Numbered from the stretch's first letter, positions 34,287-43,276 are shown. The stretch is 64,000 nt of DNA from Eubacteriaceae bacterium (GCA_022652985.1 JALCRY010000002.1:1-64000); one strand, 5' to 3'. Notes: a model not told the origin generated them from the sequence alone. Made by a program: numbers and translations.

Positions 34287-34301
34287 TCTCAGGTGTCTTT
34301 T
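34274..34301. terminator. bidirectional terminator with the alaX stop codon as its loop
   Basis: ACACCTGAGA (34274-34283) pairs perfectly with TCTCAGGTGT (34287-34296). The three-base loop is the TGA stop codon of alaX. CTTTTCTT follows on the plus strand, and TTTTTC follows on the minus strand, so it can serve the convergent 3D-protein gene too. Confidence 0.85.
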
Positions 34302-34302
34302 C

Positions 34303-35562
34303 TTAATCAACGATATAAAGCGTCACGGTCTGTCTGCCCCATTGTTCGCAGATGCTGTTGTTGGCCATCCACAGATCGATACGGTTGCCGATTATATATC
34401 CTCCCGTATCAGCCGCGATCGCATATCCGTAGCCTTCGACATAGACCTTCGTTCCGAGCGGTATCACATCGGGGTCGACAGCTATTATGCCGTCTCCGCA
34501 CGCCGGTCCGCTGGCGGAATAGCCGCCGTCGCAGTAAGCCGTCGCTACCATCGTGTATTTCTGCGTGTACGCGAACGTGCTTCCGTCTATCGTCTTTGTT
34601 TTCTTCGTTCCAACCTTCACCACTTCGGTGACAGGTTTCTTTACATACTCTGTTTTTATCGCAGTCCGCGATACTTCTTTCCCGTATCTGAACTTGATCC
34701 TGTATGTGATATTCGCAGTTCCGTCACTGCCTTTGCTGATGACTTTTTTCGTACCGCGCAGCATATCGTGATCTTTGATCTTTTTCACTTTATGCGCGAC
34801 CTTTTCATATTTCGTCACAGTTTTGGAAGTGATCCTGCCTATATTGACTGTCATGCCGTCAGTCACTTCCGTGTCGAGTCCCGGCGATATCTCATCGGCG
34901 CTGCTTACGGGAATGCCCTGAAGTTCCAGAGCTTCGCTGACCTTCATCGGTATCACGTGGGCAGTAATGCTTCCGCCGTCGACATTGATGTGTATCGTCA
35001 CGGCTCTTGTCACTTTTATGACTTCCCCGTCGCTGACACTCGCTGTGAGTGAAGGACTGACAGTATCGCTGCTGTCCGTCTCCACACCGGCATCTTCCAG
35101 TACTCCTTCGACAGTCCCGGCCTTCGTCGTGACCGCCAGCCGGCTTCCATCGATATCAATGATGACCGATATGGTCTTCATATTATTCTTTCCGAGCGGT
35201 GAACTGTTTAAATCCAGATCCGTCGTCAGGGCGAATACATTTTCAGATGACTCTTTTTCGAGCATCTCCGCATCCGCAGCAACAGACTCTTTTGCTCTGA
35301 GCACTCCGCTTGCTTTTTTCTGTATGTCCGATAATGAGAGTACATCGCTGATCTTATCCGCAACATATTGCTGCGAACCGGCAGTCACTTTCGTCTGATC
35401 CCCGGCCATCTCCTGGGCTACTGCCGCAGTTATGTGGGTATCGGTCCCGGTAATGCCCTTGGCGTCTTCATAAGATACATATCCTGTGCAGACGATCGCT
35501 GCCAGCAGGATCACTAACGTGCAGATGATTTTGCTGCATCGTCGGGGTGTTGTTTTCTCCAT
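34303..35562 (-). CDS. cell-wall protein with DUF348, G5 and 3D domains (YabE/Rpf-like)
   Basis: The 419-residue protein starts with a membrane anchor or uncleaved signal (about 12-30). Two DUF348 ubiquitin-like repeats (VTTKAGTVEGVLEDAGVETD and a second copy), a G5 domain (about 240-320) and a C-terminal 3D domain follow. The 3D domain has ATAYCDGG, GIIAVDPDVIPLGTKV and AADTGGYIIGNRIDLW, with the three aspartates of the lytic transglycosylase-like barrel. It probably remodels peptidoglycan, as Rpf/YabE relatives do. An attenuator-like hairpin lies in its leader. Confidence 0.9.
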   Translation of the reverse strand: MEKTTPRRCSKIICTLVILLAAIVCTGYVSYEDAKGITGTDTHITAAVAQEMAGDQTKVTAGSQQYVADKISDVLSLSDIQKKASGVLRAKESVAADAEMLEKESSENVFALTTDLDLNSSPLGKNNMKTISVIIDIDGSRLAVTTKAGTVEGVLEDAGVETDSSDTVSPSLTASVSDGEVIKVTRAVTIHINVDGGSITAHVIPMKVSEALELQGIPVSSADEISPGLDTEVTDGMTVNIGRITSKTVTKYEKVAHKVKKIKDHDMLRGTKKVISKGSDGTANITYRIKFRYGKEVSRTAIKTEYVKKPVTEVVKVGTKKTKTIDGSTFAYTQKYTMVATAYCDGGYSASGPACGDGIIAVDPDVIPLGTKVYVEGYGYAIAADTGGYIIGNRIDLWMANNSICEQWGRQTVTLYIVD

Positions 35563-35583
35563 GATATCCTGTCTCCTTTCAAT

Positions 35584-35619
35584 ATATAAAAAAGAGCGTA
35601 ACCAAATTTGGTTCGCTCT
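35584..35619 (-). terminator. leader terminator or attenuator of the 3D-domain gene
   Basis: AGAGCG/CGCTCT enclose the perfect palindrome AACCAAATTTGGTT, followed on the minus strand by TTTTTTATA. It sits between the promoter and the ribosome binding site, so part of the transcripts should stop early. No known riboswitch aptamer is seen. Confidence 0.7.
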
Positions 35620-35627
35620 ATGTATAT

Positions 35628-35656
35628 AGAGTATCGGCGAAACCGCATAAAGTCAA
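35628..35656 (-). promoter_or_regulatory. promoter of the 3D-domain gene
   Basis: TTGACT (35656-35651) and TACTCT (35633-35628) are 17 bases apart on the minus strand. The 12-mer GAAACCGCATAA occurs here (35639-35650) and again at 35714-35725, so it may be a regulator site. A short GC hairpin at about 35744-35758 followed by TTTTG may end the upstream MutS-like operon. Confidence 0.5.
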
Positions 35657-35850
35657 GGTTTCAGCCATTTTCAGAATATTTTACAATCGTTTGGAAGTTC
35701 AGTGTAAATCCCGGAAACCGCATAATTTCAACATTTTTCAAAACCGCCGCCGGCGGTCAGTTCACGATATCTTCACAGGCGTCCGAACCCCCAAATCATG
35801 GAAATTACTGCATGATTTTACTGCAAAATGTGGGAATGATAATTCAAAAA

Positions 35851-37542
35851 TCATTCAGATTTGCGGTTCTTCATCCACTCCCTTGCGGCGTCGATTATGT
35901 GTTCATTAAGGCCCATCATCCGGGCGATATTGATTGCTTCGTGCGGCACATTGCCGCTGTCCTCAGCGTCATATATAAATCCGTGGTCCATCCTGGCCGC
36001 GATGGCATCGATCACTTCTTTCTGCGAAACGGCATTCGTGATGTCGAGCTGCAGCTTCTCCGCATCGGCCGGATCTATGCCTGCCGTACGCATATGATGT
36101 ATGCCTGCGGCGGCATCGCCCGGCATTCCCACTTCGTAATGTGTCGTTATTACAGTAATAGCTTTTTTATCTTTCATGAAGTCCATGACGCCTCTGGTGA
36201 TCGCGCTGCCCTCCTCGGGATTCGTTCCGCTCGCTATTTCAGCGACCATCAGCAGGGTCCTCGGCGCGCCTCCCGACATAACCCTGGCCAGTTCGCTCAT
36301 CTCAGCTCCGAACGAAGACAGTCCGTGCGCAAAAGACTGCCTGTCATCGGTTATCATCTCGATGCAGGATGAAAGGCCGATCTCGGCCCTTCTGCACGGC
36401 ACGAAGAACCCGTACTGCGCGAGTATGGCTGTCTGAGCCGTCAGCTTGACGGCCACGGTTTTTCCGCCCATATTCGTACCGGTAATATATGTGACGCCCT
36501 GTCCAAATTCCATCGACACAGGTTTGTATGCTCTCTCCTGTTTGCGCAGGATCGATTCCACCATAAGATTGCGGCCTGCTTCGATCACGATCTTCTGTTC
36601 CTGCAGTATCACAGGTTTCACGCATCCGTGCGCCCTTGCATACACGGCTTTGGCCAGCGCCAGATCGAACTGTCCTATCTTGCGGCAGTTCAGGAATATC
36701 AGTTCGCGGCTGTCGTATATCTCTTCTGACAGTCTTTCGCGGACAGCATTTTCCTCAGCTTCTATCTTATTGGTGATCCTGTCGATCATCGCCTTGAGTT
36801 CGAGCGACCGTTCGGTGTCTTCCATGCGGAAGAACGCGCTCGATGTGTCCGAATCGACCTGCTTCATGATGCCCGACGCTCTCAGATGCCCTATCATGAT
36901 ATGATCCGATTTAGCTATCATCGCTTCATATGACGGCTGCAGCTTCACACCGTATAACTCCAGGACTCTGTCAGCCGTTTCCTGCTGCCATTGCCCGAGT
37001 TCCTCCCGGAGCGCGCTGCGCTCAGCGCGGAGATCTTTCAGAGTATCCGAAAACTCATCATAAATATAAAAATCCGGTTTCCTTTCACCGCGCGGATCCA
37101 GCTTATCCAGCAGCCCGGAAACATCTTCGGGAATAAATTCTTCCGGTATATCTTCATCACCGATAATATCCCTCAGTCTCCACATCTGCAGAAGCAGCCT
37201 CTTGATACGGAACAGCTCTATCATCGACAGAGCGGAATCACGGCTGTTTTCAACCGCCTGCGAAACATCATTGATATCATGAAAAACGCGTATATATATG
37301 TAGCTTACTTTTCTGCCGTCCGCTTCCAGGAAATCTTTCACTTTCTGAACGCGGGCCAGCTCCTCTCTCAGACTGTCCTCATCGCCGGGCATGAACGGAG
37401 TGCCGGACATTACTGCCTGAAGAGCATCACGTCCGAACGGCGTCCCCATATTAAGGTGTGAGATCACAAAGGAAAATCCTGATTCCTCCTGTGTCCTGCG
37501 CGAGGCGAACACTGTCATGTCATGCTTGAATCTGATTGTCAT
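35851..37542 (-). CDS. kamC: MutS-like ATPase, KamC-type aminomutase reactivase candidate
   Basis: The 563-residue protein has a MutS-family ATPase core at the C-terminus. Walker A is TGTNMGGKT (354-362), DRQSFAHGLSSFGAEMSEL follows, Walker B is LLMVAEIASGTNPEEGSA, and there is a terminal VITTHYE. It lacks the mismatch-binding and connector domains of MutS, so it is not a repair MutS. Its start overlaps the 3' end of the gene before it by 23 bases. That arrangement and the partner's character match the KamB/KamC pair that reactivates lysine 5,6-aminomutase. MutS2-like roles are an alternative. Confidence 0.6.
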   Translation of the reverse strand: MTIRFKHDMTVFASRRTQEESGFSFVISHLNMGTPFGRDALQAVMSGTPFMPGDEDSLREELARVQKVKDFLEADGRKVSYIYIRVFHDINDVSQAVENSRDSALSMIELFRIKRLLLQMWRLRDIIGDEDIPEEFIPEDVSGLLDKLDPRGERKPDFYIYDEFSDTLKDLRAERSALREELGQWQQETADRVLELYGVKLQPSYEAMIAKSDHIMIGHLRASGIMKQVDSDTSSAFFRMEDTERSLELKAMIDRITNKIEAEENAVRERLSEEIYDSRELIFLNCRKIGQFDLALAKAVYARAHGCVKPVILQEQKIVIEAGRNLMVESILRKQERAYKPVSMEFGQGVTYITGTNMGGKTVAVKLTAQTAILAQYGFFVPCRRAEIGLSSCIEMITDDRQSFAHGLSSFGAEMSELARVMSGGAPRTLLMVAEIASGTNPEEGSAITRGVMDFMKDKKAITVITTHYEVGMPGDAAAGIHHMRTAGIDPADAEKLQLDITNAVSQKEVIDAIAARMDHGFIYDAEDSGNVPHEAINIARMMGLNEHIIDAAREWMKNRKSE

Positions 37543-38599
37543 TCTGTTCCGCCTCCCTGACGTCGATAACCGGTATGCGCGGGATCGCCCTCACCAGTCT
37601 TTCTCTGAACTCTGCCGGATCGAACGAATAGCCTCCCGGCGCGTAAGGGTTCATCGTGATCGCCGCGACATTGATATTCCTGAGCACTTCGACTTTCATC
37701 CCCCGCATGGAAAGCTCCGCCCACGATTCGGAATCCATCATTATATCTGTCGGATCGTTGACGACGAAAGTGAACTGCGAGAGATTGTACATACTGATGT
37801 CTCTGACTATTCCCGGTGTGAAAACACCCGGGAAAAAGATGTAACGGACTTTCGAGTCCATCACGCTGTCCAGATATTTCACGCCCCCTATGCTCGATTT
37901 GAGATAAAGTTTCTCAACGTCATAAGCAGGCCCGGCGTTTTCCGCCACACCCATGTATTTTCTCAGCACCAGGATCCTCCCGTGCTCATGCTCTTTCTGA
38001 ATTATGCTCGCCGCGTCTTCATCGGCCAGCTGCGGCAATGTGTACATCATCGCCATATGAGCTGTCTCTCTGACAGCCTTGTCGATGAACGGCGAGACGA
38101 CAGCCCCGGTGCAGATAATAGAAGCGTCGGAGGTGTCGGCATATACCGCTCCCCTGCCGCTCAGAGAACTGTCGATAAGGATCAGCCCCGCTCCGAGCTC
38201 AGCCATTTCTTCGCAGACCGCTTTGCGGTATGATGCGGCAATAGGCCCGGCCACCGTCACGTATCCCGGCTCCGCGATGCGGCAGATAAGGATATAACCC
38301 AGCGCCGTCGGGTAATTGGTCATGCGCAGGATCTCCAGACCAGCATCCGCTTCGTCAAAAAGCTGTGCCGGCACGGTTGCCAGCATTCCTTTCGGCATCC
38401 AGTATCTCGGCCTCACCGAAGGATCCTGACTGTCGAGCCTGACGCCGCCGGATCCGGATGCTGTAATACCCAGCGTCAGATTCCCGGCCGCCGCGGCATT
38501 TATGAGGTACGACATTGTCGAATACTTGCCTGCCGACCTCGTCATCTGCATGATCGACACATTCATATACTGACCGATCAATTCATTCAATAACTTCAT
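37520..38599 (-). CDS. kamB: KamB-like aminomutase reactivase subunit candidate
   Basis: This 359-residue soluble protein has an ASKHA-unlike, glycine-rich N-terminal region (GNLTLGITASGSGGVRLD), a central LILIDSSLSGRGAVYADTSD, and a DASIICTGAVVSPF segment. I place it with KamB, the partner of the MutS-like KamC in lysine fermentation clusters, mainly because of the overlapping gene pair. No kamD/kamE, kamA or lysine-pathway gene is in the window. Its start overlaps the stop of the pseudouridine synthase gene by one base (TGATG). Confidence 0.5.
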   Translation of the reverse strand: MKLLNELIGQYMNVSIMQMTRSAGKYSTMSYLINAAAAGNLTLGITASGSGGVRLDSQDPSVRPRYWMPKGMLATVPAQLFDEADAGLEILRMTNYPTALGYILICRIAEPGYVTVAGPIAASYRKAVCEEMAELGAGLILIDSSLSGRGAVYADTSDASIICTGAVVSPFIDKAVRETAHMAMMYTLPQLADEDAASIIQKEHEHGRILVLRKYMGVAENAGPAYDVEKLYLKSSIGGVKYLDSVMDSKVRYIFFPGVFTPGIVRDISMYNLSQFTFVVNDPTDIMMDSESWAELSMRGMKVEVLRNINVAAITMNPYAPGGYSFDPAEFRERLVRAIPRIPVIDVREAEQNDNQIQA

Positions 38600-39303
38600 C
38601 AGATATTCCTCAGATACTCGATTTCTTTTTTCGTAAGCTTGCGGTAATGTCCTTCCGCCAGACGCGAGAGGTAGATATTGCCCATCGAGATCCTCTTCAG
38701 CTCTCTGACATTGCAGCCTACCGCTTCGAACATTTTCCTGACCTGTCTGTTCTTGCCCTCATGTATGGTGATCTCCACCTCGTGATGATGCGGATGCTCC
38801 TTGATGATATTGACCTCGGCCGGGCTCGTAACAAACCCGCCGATATCGACGCCGTTCCTGAGCTTCCACAGACTGTCCTTCGAAAGATTGCCCGTGACCA
38901 TGGCGCTATAAGTCTTCGTCACCTCATGACTCGGATGCATCAGGCGGTTCGCGAGTTCCCCGTCGTTCGTCATTATCAACAGTCCCGTCGTATTGTAATC
39001 CAGTCTGCCTACCGGATATATCCGCTCCGGTATATCAGTAATAAGCTCCATCACCGTACGCCGCCCGCGGTCGTCGCTCGTTGTAGTCACGTACCCGCGC
39101 GGTTTGTTCAGCAGAATATATATCATTTCAGATACCGGCTCGATGATTTTTCCGTCGACTTCCACGACATCGCCCTCTGCGACATCGTATCCCGGCTCCG
39201 ACATTACTTTGCCATTTATCCTGACTTTGCCCGCCAGCGTCAGCTCATCGGCCTTCCTGCGGCTGGCCGCACCTGCGTGCGAAATGTATTTATTAAGTCT
39301 CAT
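38599..39303 (-). CDS. rluB: RsuA/RluB family pseudouridine synthase
   Basis: The 234-residue protein has an N-terminal S4 RNA-binding domain (RLNKYISHAGAASRRKADEL) and a catalytic domain with GRLDYNTTGLL holding the catalytic D102. KNRQVRKMFEAVG and LKRISMGNIYL are standard near the C-terminus. It converts a uridine in rRNA, most likely 23S, to pseudouridine. Which position cannot be told. It heads the overlapping rluB-kamB-kamC unit and is divergent from scpA. Confidence 0.9.
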   Translation of the reverse strand: MRLNKYISHAGAASRRKADELTLAGKVRINGKVMSEPGYDVAEGDVVEVDGKIIEPVSEMIYILLNKPRGYVTTTSDDRGRRTVMELITDIPERIYPVGRLDYNTTGLLIMTNDGELANRLMHPSHEVTKTYSAMVTGNLSKDSLWKLRNGVDIGGFVTSPAEVNIIKEHPHHHEVEITIHEGKNRQVRKMFEAVGCNVRELKRISMGNIYLSRLAEGHYRKLTKKEIEYLRNI

Positions 39304-39412
39304 TTCAGTCTCCTCTTCATATCATCGATTCTACCATACCGCAGAACGATTTGGGTGGAAAAATGCGTCTCCATGATATATAATTTATAAATGTCGATAG
39401 ATAGGAGAAGAA

Positions 39413-40210
39413 ATGGCATATAAAGTCAAACTCAATGCTTTTGAAGGCCCGTTCGATCTGCTCGTATACCTCATCGAAAATGCGCGTATGAGCATATACG
39501 ACATAAGGGTCTCCGAGATCACAACTCAATATATCGAATATCTTAACGAAATGCAGAGGCTCGACGTAAACATAGCCTCTGAGTTTATGGTTCTGGCAGC
39601 AGAGCTCATCGAGCTCAAATCGAAGATGCTGCTTCCTCACGCTCCGGTTTCCGAAGACGGCACATACGAAGACGACCCGCGCAGCGAACTCGTTGCTAAA
39701 CTGCTTGAATACAAACGCTTCAAAGCCATCTCCGAAATGCTGCGTTCCCGCGAAGAGGAAAACCGCCGGATATATACAAAACCGCAGGAAGACATTTCCG
39801 AGTTCACTGACAGCCCCGACGAGGTACTGACGCTCAGCATGCCTCAGTTCGCCGCGGCCTTCAATCTTTTTATCGAAAAAAAGAAAAAAGTGCAGCTCAT
39901 CCAGGATCATTACCAGCGCATCGAAAGGCAGAAGATCAGCGCCGAACAGCGGGCGGGATTCATTAAATCGCTCTTCGTGCTCAACGGGTCGGAAGCAGTC
40001 GACACCGGCCGCGTCGTGCCGTTCAACGATCTTGTTCCTGACAAAAACGACAAATACGACATGGCATTGTCCTTCACGGCAATGCTCGAAATGATAAAGC
40101 AGCGCCGGCTCACGGCGCAGCAGGCGTCCCTGTTCGCGGAAATATTCGTCAGGGCCACAGAACGTCTAAATAAAGAGGAGAATGATAATGACCAGCAGAC
40201 ACTCGATTAA
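39413..40210 (+). CDS. scpA: segregation and condensation protein A
   Basis: The 265-residue protein starts YKVKLNAFEGPFDLLVYLIE and has ASEFMVLAAELIELKSKMLL, both typical of ScpA, a kleisin that binds Smc heads with ScpB. The C-terminal winged helix is present in FTAMLEMIKQRRLTAQQASLF. It acts in chromosome condensation and segregation. Smc is not in the window. ATAGGAGAAG precedes the ATG, and scpB overlaps its end. Confidence 0.95.
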   Translation: MAYKVKLNAFEGPFDLLVYLIENARMSIYDIRVSEITTQYIEYLNEMQRLDVNIASEFMVLAAELIELKSKMLLPHAPVSEDGTYEDDPRSELVAKLLEYKRFKAISEMLRSREEENRRIYTKPQEDISEFTDSPDEVLTLSMPQFAAAFNLFIEKKKKVQLIQDHYQRIERQKISAEQRAGFIKSLFVLNGSEAVDTGRVVPFNDLVPDKNDKYDMALSFTAMLEMIKQRRLTAQQASLFAEIFVRATERLNKEENDNDQQTLD

Positions 40211-40856
40211 ATCAGCTTTTGAAGCGATGATGTTCATCTGGGGCGAGCCTCTGGAGGCCAAAACCGCCGCAGATGTCGTCAACATCACCGAAAAAGAAGC
40301 CCTTGAAGTATTTGCGGAACTAATGGCAGATTATGATGCCGACGGCCACGGCCTCCGCGTCAGACAGATAAACAAAAGCTTCCAGTTTATTACTGCGCCT
40401 GAAAACTCAGAGTACATAGAAAGGCTCTGCACGCCGGTGAAAAAAAGAAAGCTCAGCCAGTCAGCACTTGAAGTCCTGGCGATCATCGCCTACAAGCAGC
40501 CGGTCACCAGAGGTCAGATCGAAGCAGTCCGCGGCATCAAATGCGACCGCGTCGTCGAAGGTCTCGCCGAAAAGGGCCTCGTCGAAGAAAAAGGCCGCTC
40601 AAACGGCATCGGCCGTCCTATACTGTACGGGACCACTGATCAGTTCCTGCAGTTCTTCGGGTTCTCATCCCTAAAAGAGCTGCCTGACATCAGCGAGCTC
40701 GAAAACGAGATCGAGGTGCCGGAAGGCGCCGAAGACAGCGTCAGCCTGAACCAGATCAGCTTTGGCGACATCGAATCCGAAATCAAGAGCAGCGTCAGGG
40801 CAGACGATTCTGATACACCTGACGACACAGCCGACGGTACCGGTTCAGATCAGTAA
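40188..40856 (+). CDS. scpB: segregation and condensation protein B
   Basis: The 222-residue product has two winged-helix domains of ScpB: SAFEAMMFIWGEPLEAKTAA in the first and SQSALEVLAIIAYKQPVTRG in the second, followed by VRGIKCDRVVEGLAEKGLVE. A long acidic tail (about 40 residues rich in Asp, Glu, Ser) closes the protein. ScpB dimerises and wraps ScpA in the Smc complex. I chose the ATG at 40188 because GAGGAG is too close to the ATG at 40182. It overlaps scpA. Confidence 0.94.
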   Translation: MTSRHSIKSAFEAMMFIWGEPLEAKTAADVVNITEKEALEVFAELMADYDADGHGLRVRQINKSFQFITAPENSEYIERLCTPVKKRKLSQSALEVLAIIAYKQPVTRGQIEAVRGIKCDRVVEGLAEKGLVEEKGRSNGIGRPILYGTTDQFLQFFGFSSLKELPDISELENEIEVPEGAEDSVSLNQISFGDIESEIKSSVRADDSDTPDDTADGTGSDQ

Positions 40857-40880
40857 GCATCAGACATTCCCGGAATTCAG

Positions 40881-40929
40881 CAGGGCTCCGCACAGGGATA
40901 TTTTATTTCCCCGCGTAAGCCCTGTTTTA
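40881..40929 (+). terminator. intrinsic terminator of scpAB
   Basis: CAGGGCT (40881-40887) pairs with AGCCCTG (40918-40924). An inner GGGA/TTCCC stem extends the hairpin, and TTTTAG follows. It lies between scpB and the convergent mtnA. Confidence 0.7.
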
Positions 40930-40934
40930 GTTCG

Positions 40935-42059
40935 TTATACTTCTATTCCCGATCTGATTGCCTCTCTCAGCCCTCCGAAAATGCCGAAATTGGAACGTTC
41001 CTTGATCAGCCTCAGTCCCTGCTGATACGGCGGCTTCACAATGCCGCGTTCGGTTATTACTGCAGTAATAAGAGTATGCGGTGTGACGTCGAATGACGGG
41101 TTGTACGTTTTCACGCCTTCCGGCGCCATCGGTTTTTCGTACCACATCTTATATATCTCTTCGCCGTCCCGCTCTTCGATCACGATATCCCTGCCTGTTT
41201 TTGTACGGAGATCTATCGTCGAGCACGGGACAAACATGTAGAACGGTATTTCATAATAATTGGCCAGCACCGCGACCGCGCTCGTGCCGATCTTGTTCGC
41301 TCCGTCGCCGTTGGCCGCCATCCTGTCGCAGCCCACGACGACTGCGTCGATTTTGCGCTGCTGCATGAGTGTCGAGGCCATATTGTCGCAGATGAGAGTA
41401 ACATCCACACCGGCTTTCTGCAGTTCCCATGCCGTCAGCCGGGCTCCCTGAAGCAGCGGTCTGGTTTCGTCAGCGTAGACATGGAAGTCGTACCCCTTTT
41501 CATTGCCGAGATATATCGGTGCCAGACAGGTGCCGTACATGGCAGTGGCCAGACTGCCCGCATTGCAGTGCGTCAGTATGCTCATGCCCGGTTTGAGAAG
41601 TGTCAGGCCGTGCTCGCCCATCGAACGGCACGCGGCAATGTCATCTTCTCTTATTCTGACAGCTTCTTCTCTGAGCTTTGCCAGTACATATTCCACTTTT
41701 CCGGATTCGCTCCCCGCTGCCTCCTGCGCGGCGCTCTCCAGACATTTCTCCATCTTATTAAGCGCCCAGGCAAGATTGACCGCAGTCGGCCTGGCTGAAC
41801 CGATGATTTTTTTCTTTTTCGCGAATTCATCGAAAAGGTCAGCCATGGTCCCGATTGCCGCCGTACGCATGCAGGCGTAAATCCCGATCGCCGCCGCAAC
41901 ACCAATAGCCGGGGCTCCTCTGACCCTCAGACTTCTGATCGCCTCGCAGACATCTTCGGCTTTATCGAGTTCGAGATAATGTTCCTCCCCCGGAAGCAGC
42001 GTCTGATCAAGTATAATTAATTTATCATTGCCCATCATCACGGGCTCAATGAACGTCAT
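40935..42059 (-). CDS. mtnA: S-methyl-5-thioribose-1-phosphate isomerase
   Basis: The 374-residue protein is an MtnA. SLRVRGAPAIGVAAAIG lies near residue 45, the catalytic cysteine C165 is in THCNAGSLAT, and the catalytic aspartate D245 is in VVGCDRMAANGDGANKIGTS. It interconverts methylthioribose-1-phosphate and methylthioribulose-1-phosphate. The start at 42059 follows AGAGGAGC; a longer frame from 42176 is rejected. It is relevant to the RuBisCO-like protein and MtnX-like phosphatase 30 kb away. Close relatives include eIF2B-like ribose-1,5-bisphosphate isomerases, but the motifs favour MtnA. Confidence 0.92.
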   Translation of the reverse strand: MTFIEPVMMGNDKLIILDQTLLPGEEHYLELDKAEDVCEAIRSLRVRGAPAIGVAAAIGIYACMRTAAIGTMADLFDEFAKKKKIIGSARPTAVNLAWALNKMEKCLESAAQEAAGSESGKVEYVLAKLREEAVRIREDDIAACRSMGEHGLTLLKPGMSILTHCNAGSLATAMYGTCLAPIYLGNEKGYDFHVYADETRPLLQGARLTAWELQKAGVDVTLICDNMASTLMQQRKIDAVVVGCDRMAANGDGANKIGTSAVAVLANYYEIPFYMFVPCSTIDLRTKTGRDIVIEERDGEEIYKMWYEKPMAPEGVKTYNPSFDVTPHTLITAVITERGIVKPPYQQGLRLIKERSNFGIFGGLREAIRSGIEV

Positions 42060-42188
42060 ATCCAGCTCCTCTTTCATACAATAAGATAAGGAAATTATAT
42101 CACTGCCGGGCAATACGGGCAATTGACACTTGCCGCGGCCGTATGCTACAATTTTCTGAGCACCCGGGAATGGCACAGAAAGGAAAAC

Positions 42189-43079
42189 ATGAAAATCGAT
42201 TTAAGCCGAAAAAAGCAGGCAATGGCCGGACTCATATTTATCGTGGTCCTCTGGGGCCTCGATTTTGTTATGCTCGATTATATCCTGAGATCTGTTTCAG
42301 CTCCGATAGTAACCTTCGTGCGCATGGCCGTCGCAGCCGTCGTATCCACGATATATGTCATTACTGCGGAAAAAGGCTGGCACATCAAAAACCATACAGA
42401 TATGTTCCAGCTCATCCTCTGCGGCGCGCTGGGCATGGGCGTCTACTATACGATAGAATCAGCCGGCATTTCCATGACATCCGGACCTGTTTCTTCGCTG
42501 ATAATGTCGACCGTTCCCGTACTCGGCATGATAGCGGACAGGATTATTTACGGCCGAAAGATAACCGCTGTAAAAGTAATCGGGATCATCGGCTCGATCG
42601 CCGGTGTGGCCATGATCGTCCTGTTCGGCTCCGAAGGGGTCATAGCATCGCTGCCCGGCATCCTGGTCATGATCGTCGCCGCTCTCCTCTGGACCGGATA
42701 TATTATCGTCATAACACCTGTCACGAAAAAATGCACGCTCGCAGCCTTCCTTTCGGTGGCATTCACATCCGGCGCGGCAGTCTGCGCCGTCATCTGTCTG
42801 ATCCAGTCGTGTACGACAGGGCTCATGTTCCATCCCGACTTCAAGGTATGGCTCATCATGATATTTTCCTCACTGATCTGCATACTGTTCGGCGAGATCA
42901 TCTATGTCAATGTCATCAAAACGCTCTCTATTACCACGGTAACTCTGGCGAACGACATGCTGCCGCTTTCCACGATAATATTCTCGTTCCTGGTGTTCGG
43001 CCAGACCATGTCGCCCCTGCAGCTTGCAGGCGGTTTGATCATCATCATAAGCGTCTGCATAATTACTGTGAAAGAATGA
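42189..43079 (+). CDS. EamA/DMT superfamily transporter
   Basis: The 296-residue protein has ten hydrophobic segments in two EamA repeats. The first has VVLWGLDFVMLDYILRSVSA and ALGMGVYYTIESAGISMTSG, the second GEIIYVNVIKTLSITTVTLA. It exports a small molecule of unknown identity. The start at 42189 follows AAAGGAAAAC. It is divergent from mtnA. It is only distantly similar to the DMT transporter at 4.8 kb. Confidence 0.88.
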   Translation: MKIDLSRKKQAMAGLIFIVVLWGLDFVMLDYILRSVSAPIVTFVRMAVAAVVSTIYVITAEKGWHIKNHTDMFQLILCGALGMGVYYTIESAGISMTSGPVSSLIMSTVPVLGMIADRIIYGRKITAVKVIGIIGSIAGVAMIVLFGSEGVIASLPGILVMIVAALLWTGYIIVITPVTKKCTLAAFLSVAFTSGAAVCAVICLIQSCTTGLMFHPDFKVWLIMIFSSLICILFGEIIYVNVIKTLSITTVTLANDMLPLSTIIFSFLVFGQTMSPLQLAGGLIIIISVCIITVKE

Positions 43080-43240
43080 CGCCTTCCGTCATGTTCAGCA
43101 GAACCGGATCCCGGAAGCGGGGGATATTGAGCCGAAAGCTGGCAAAGCAGCGCGTGCCTGAATATCTTGATTTGATGATAAGCAAGGTTTGTTTGTGATG
43201 CTGATTTTCAAGAATGCAGAATCTGCACCAACAAAGCTGT

Positions 43241-43276
43241 AAAAAACGGCGCCGGGTCGATCCCGTGCGCCGTTTC
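43241..43276 (-). terminator. intrinsic terminator of the ATP synthase operon
   Basis: On the minus strand AACGGCGCACGGGA pairs with CCCGGCGCCGTT across a short loop, with one bulge. TTTTTTAC follows. It may also stop plus-strand transcripts from the DMT transporter gene. The remaining 43080-43240 stretch holds no gene. Confidence 0.85.

Noticed and set aside
35563-35850. c-di-AMP (ydaO) riboswitch before the 3D-domain gene
   Set aside because: Such riboswitches often precede cell-wall hydrolase genes, but the conserved aptamer segments are not present; only a simple hairpin is.
35851-37542. DNA mismatch repair MutS
   Set aside because: Only the ATPase core and a helical region exist; the mismatch-binding domains are missing and no mutL is near.
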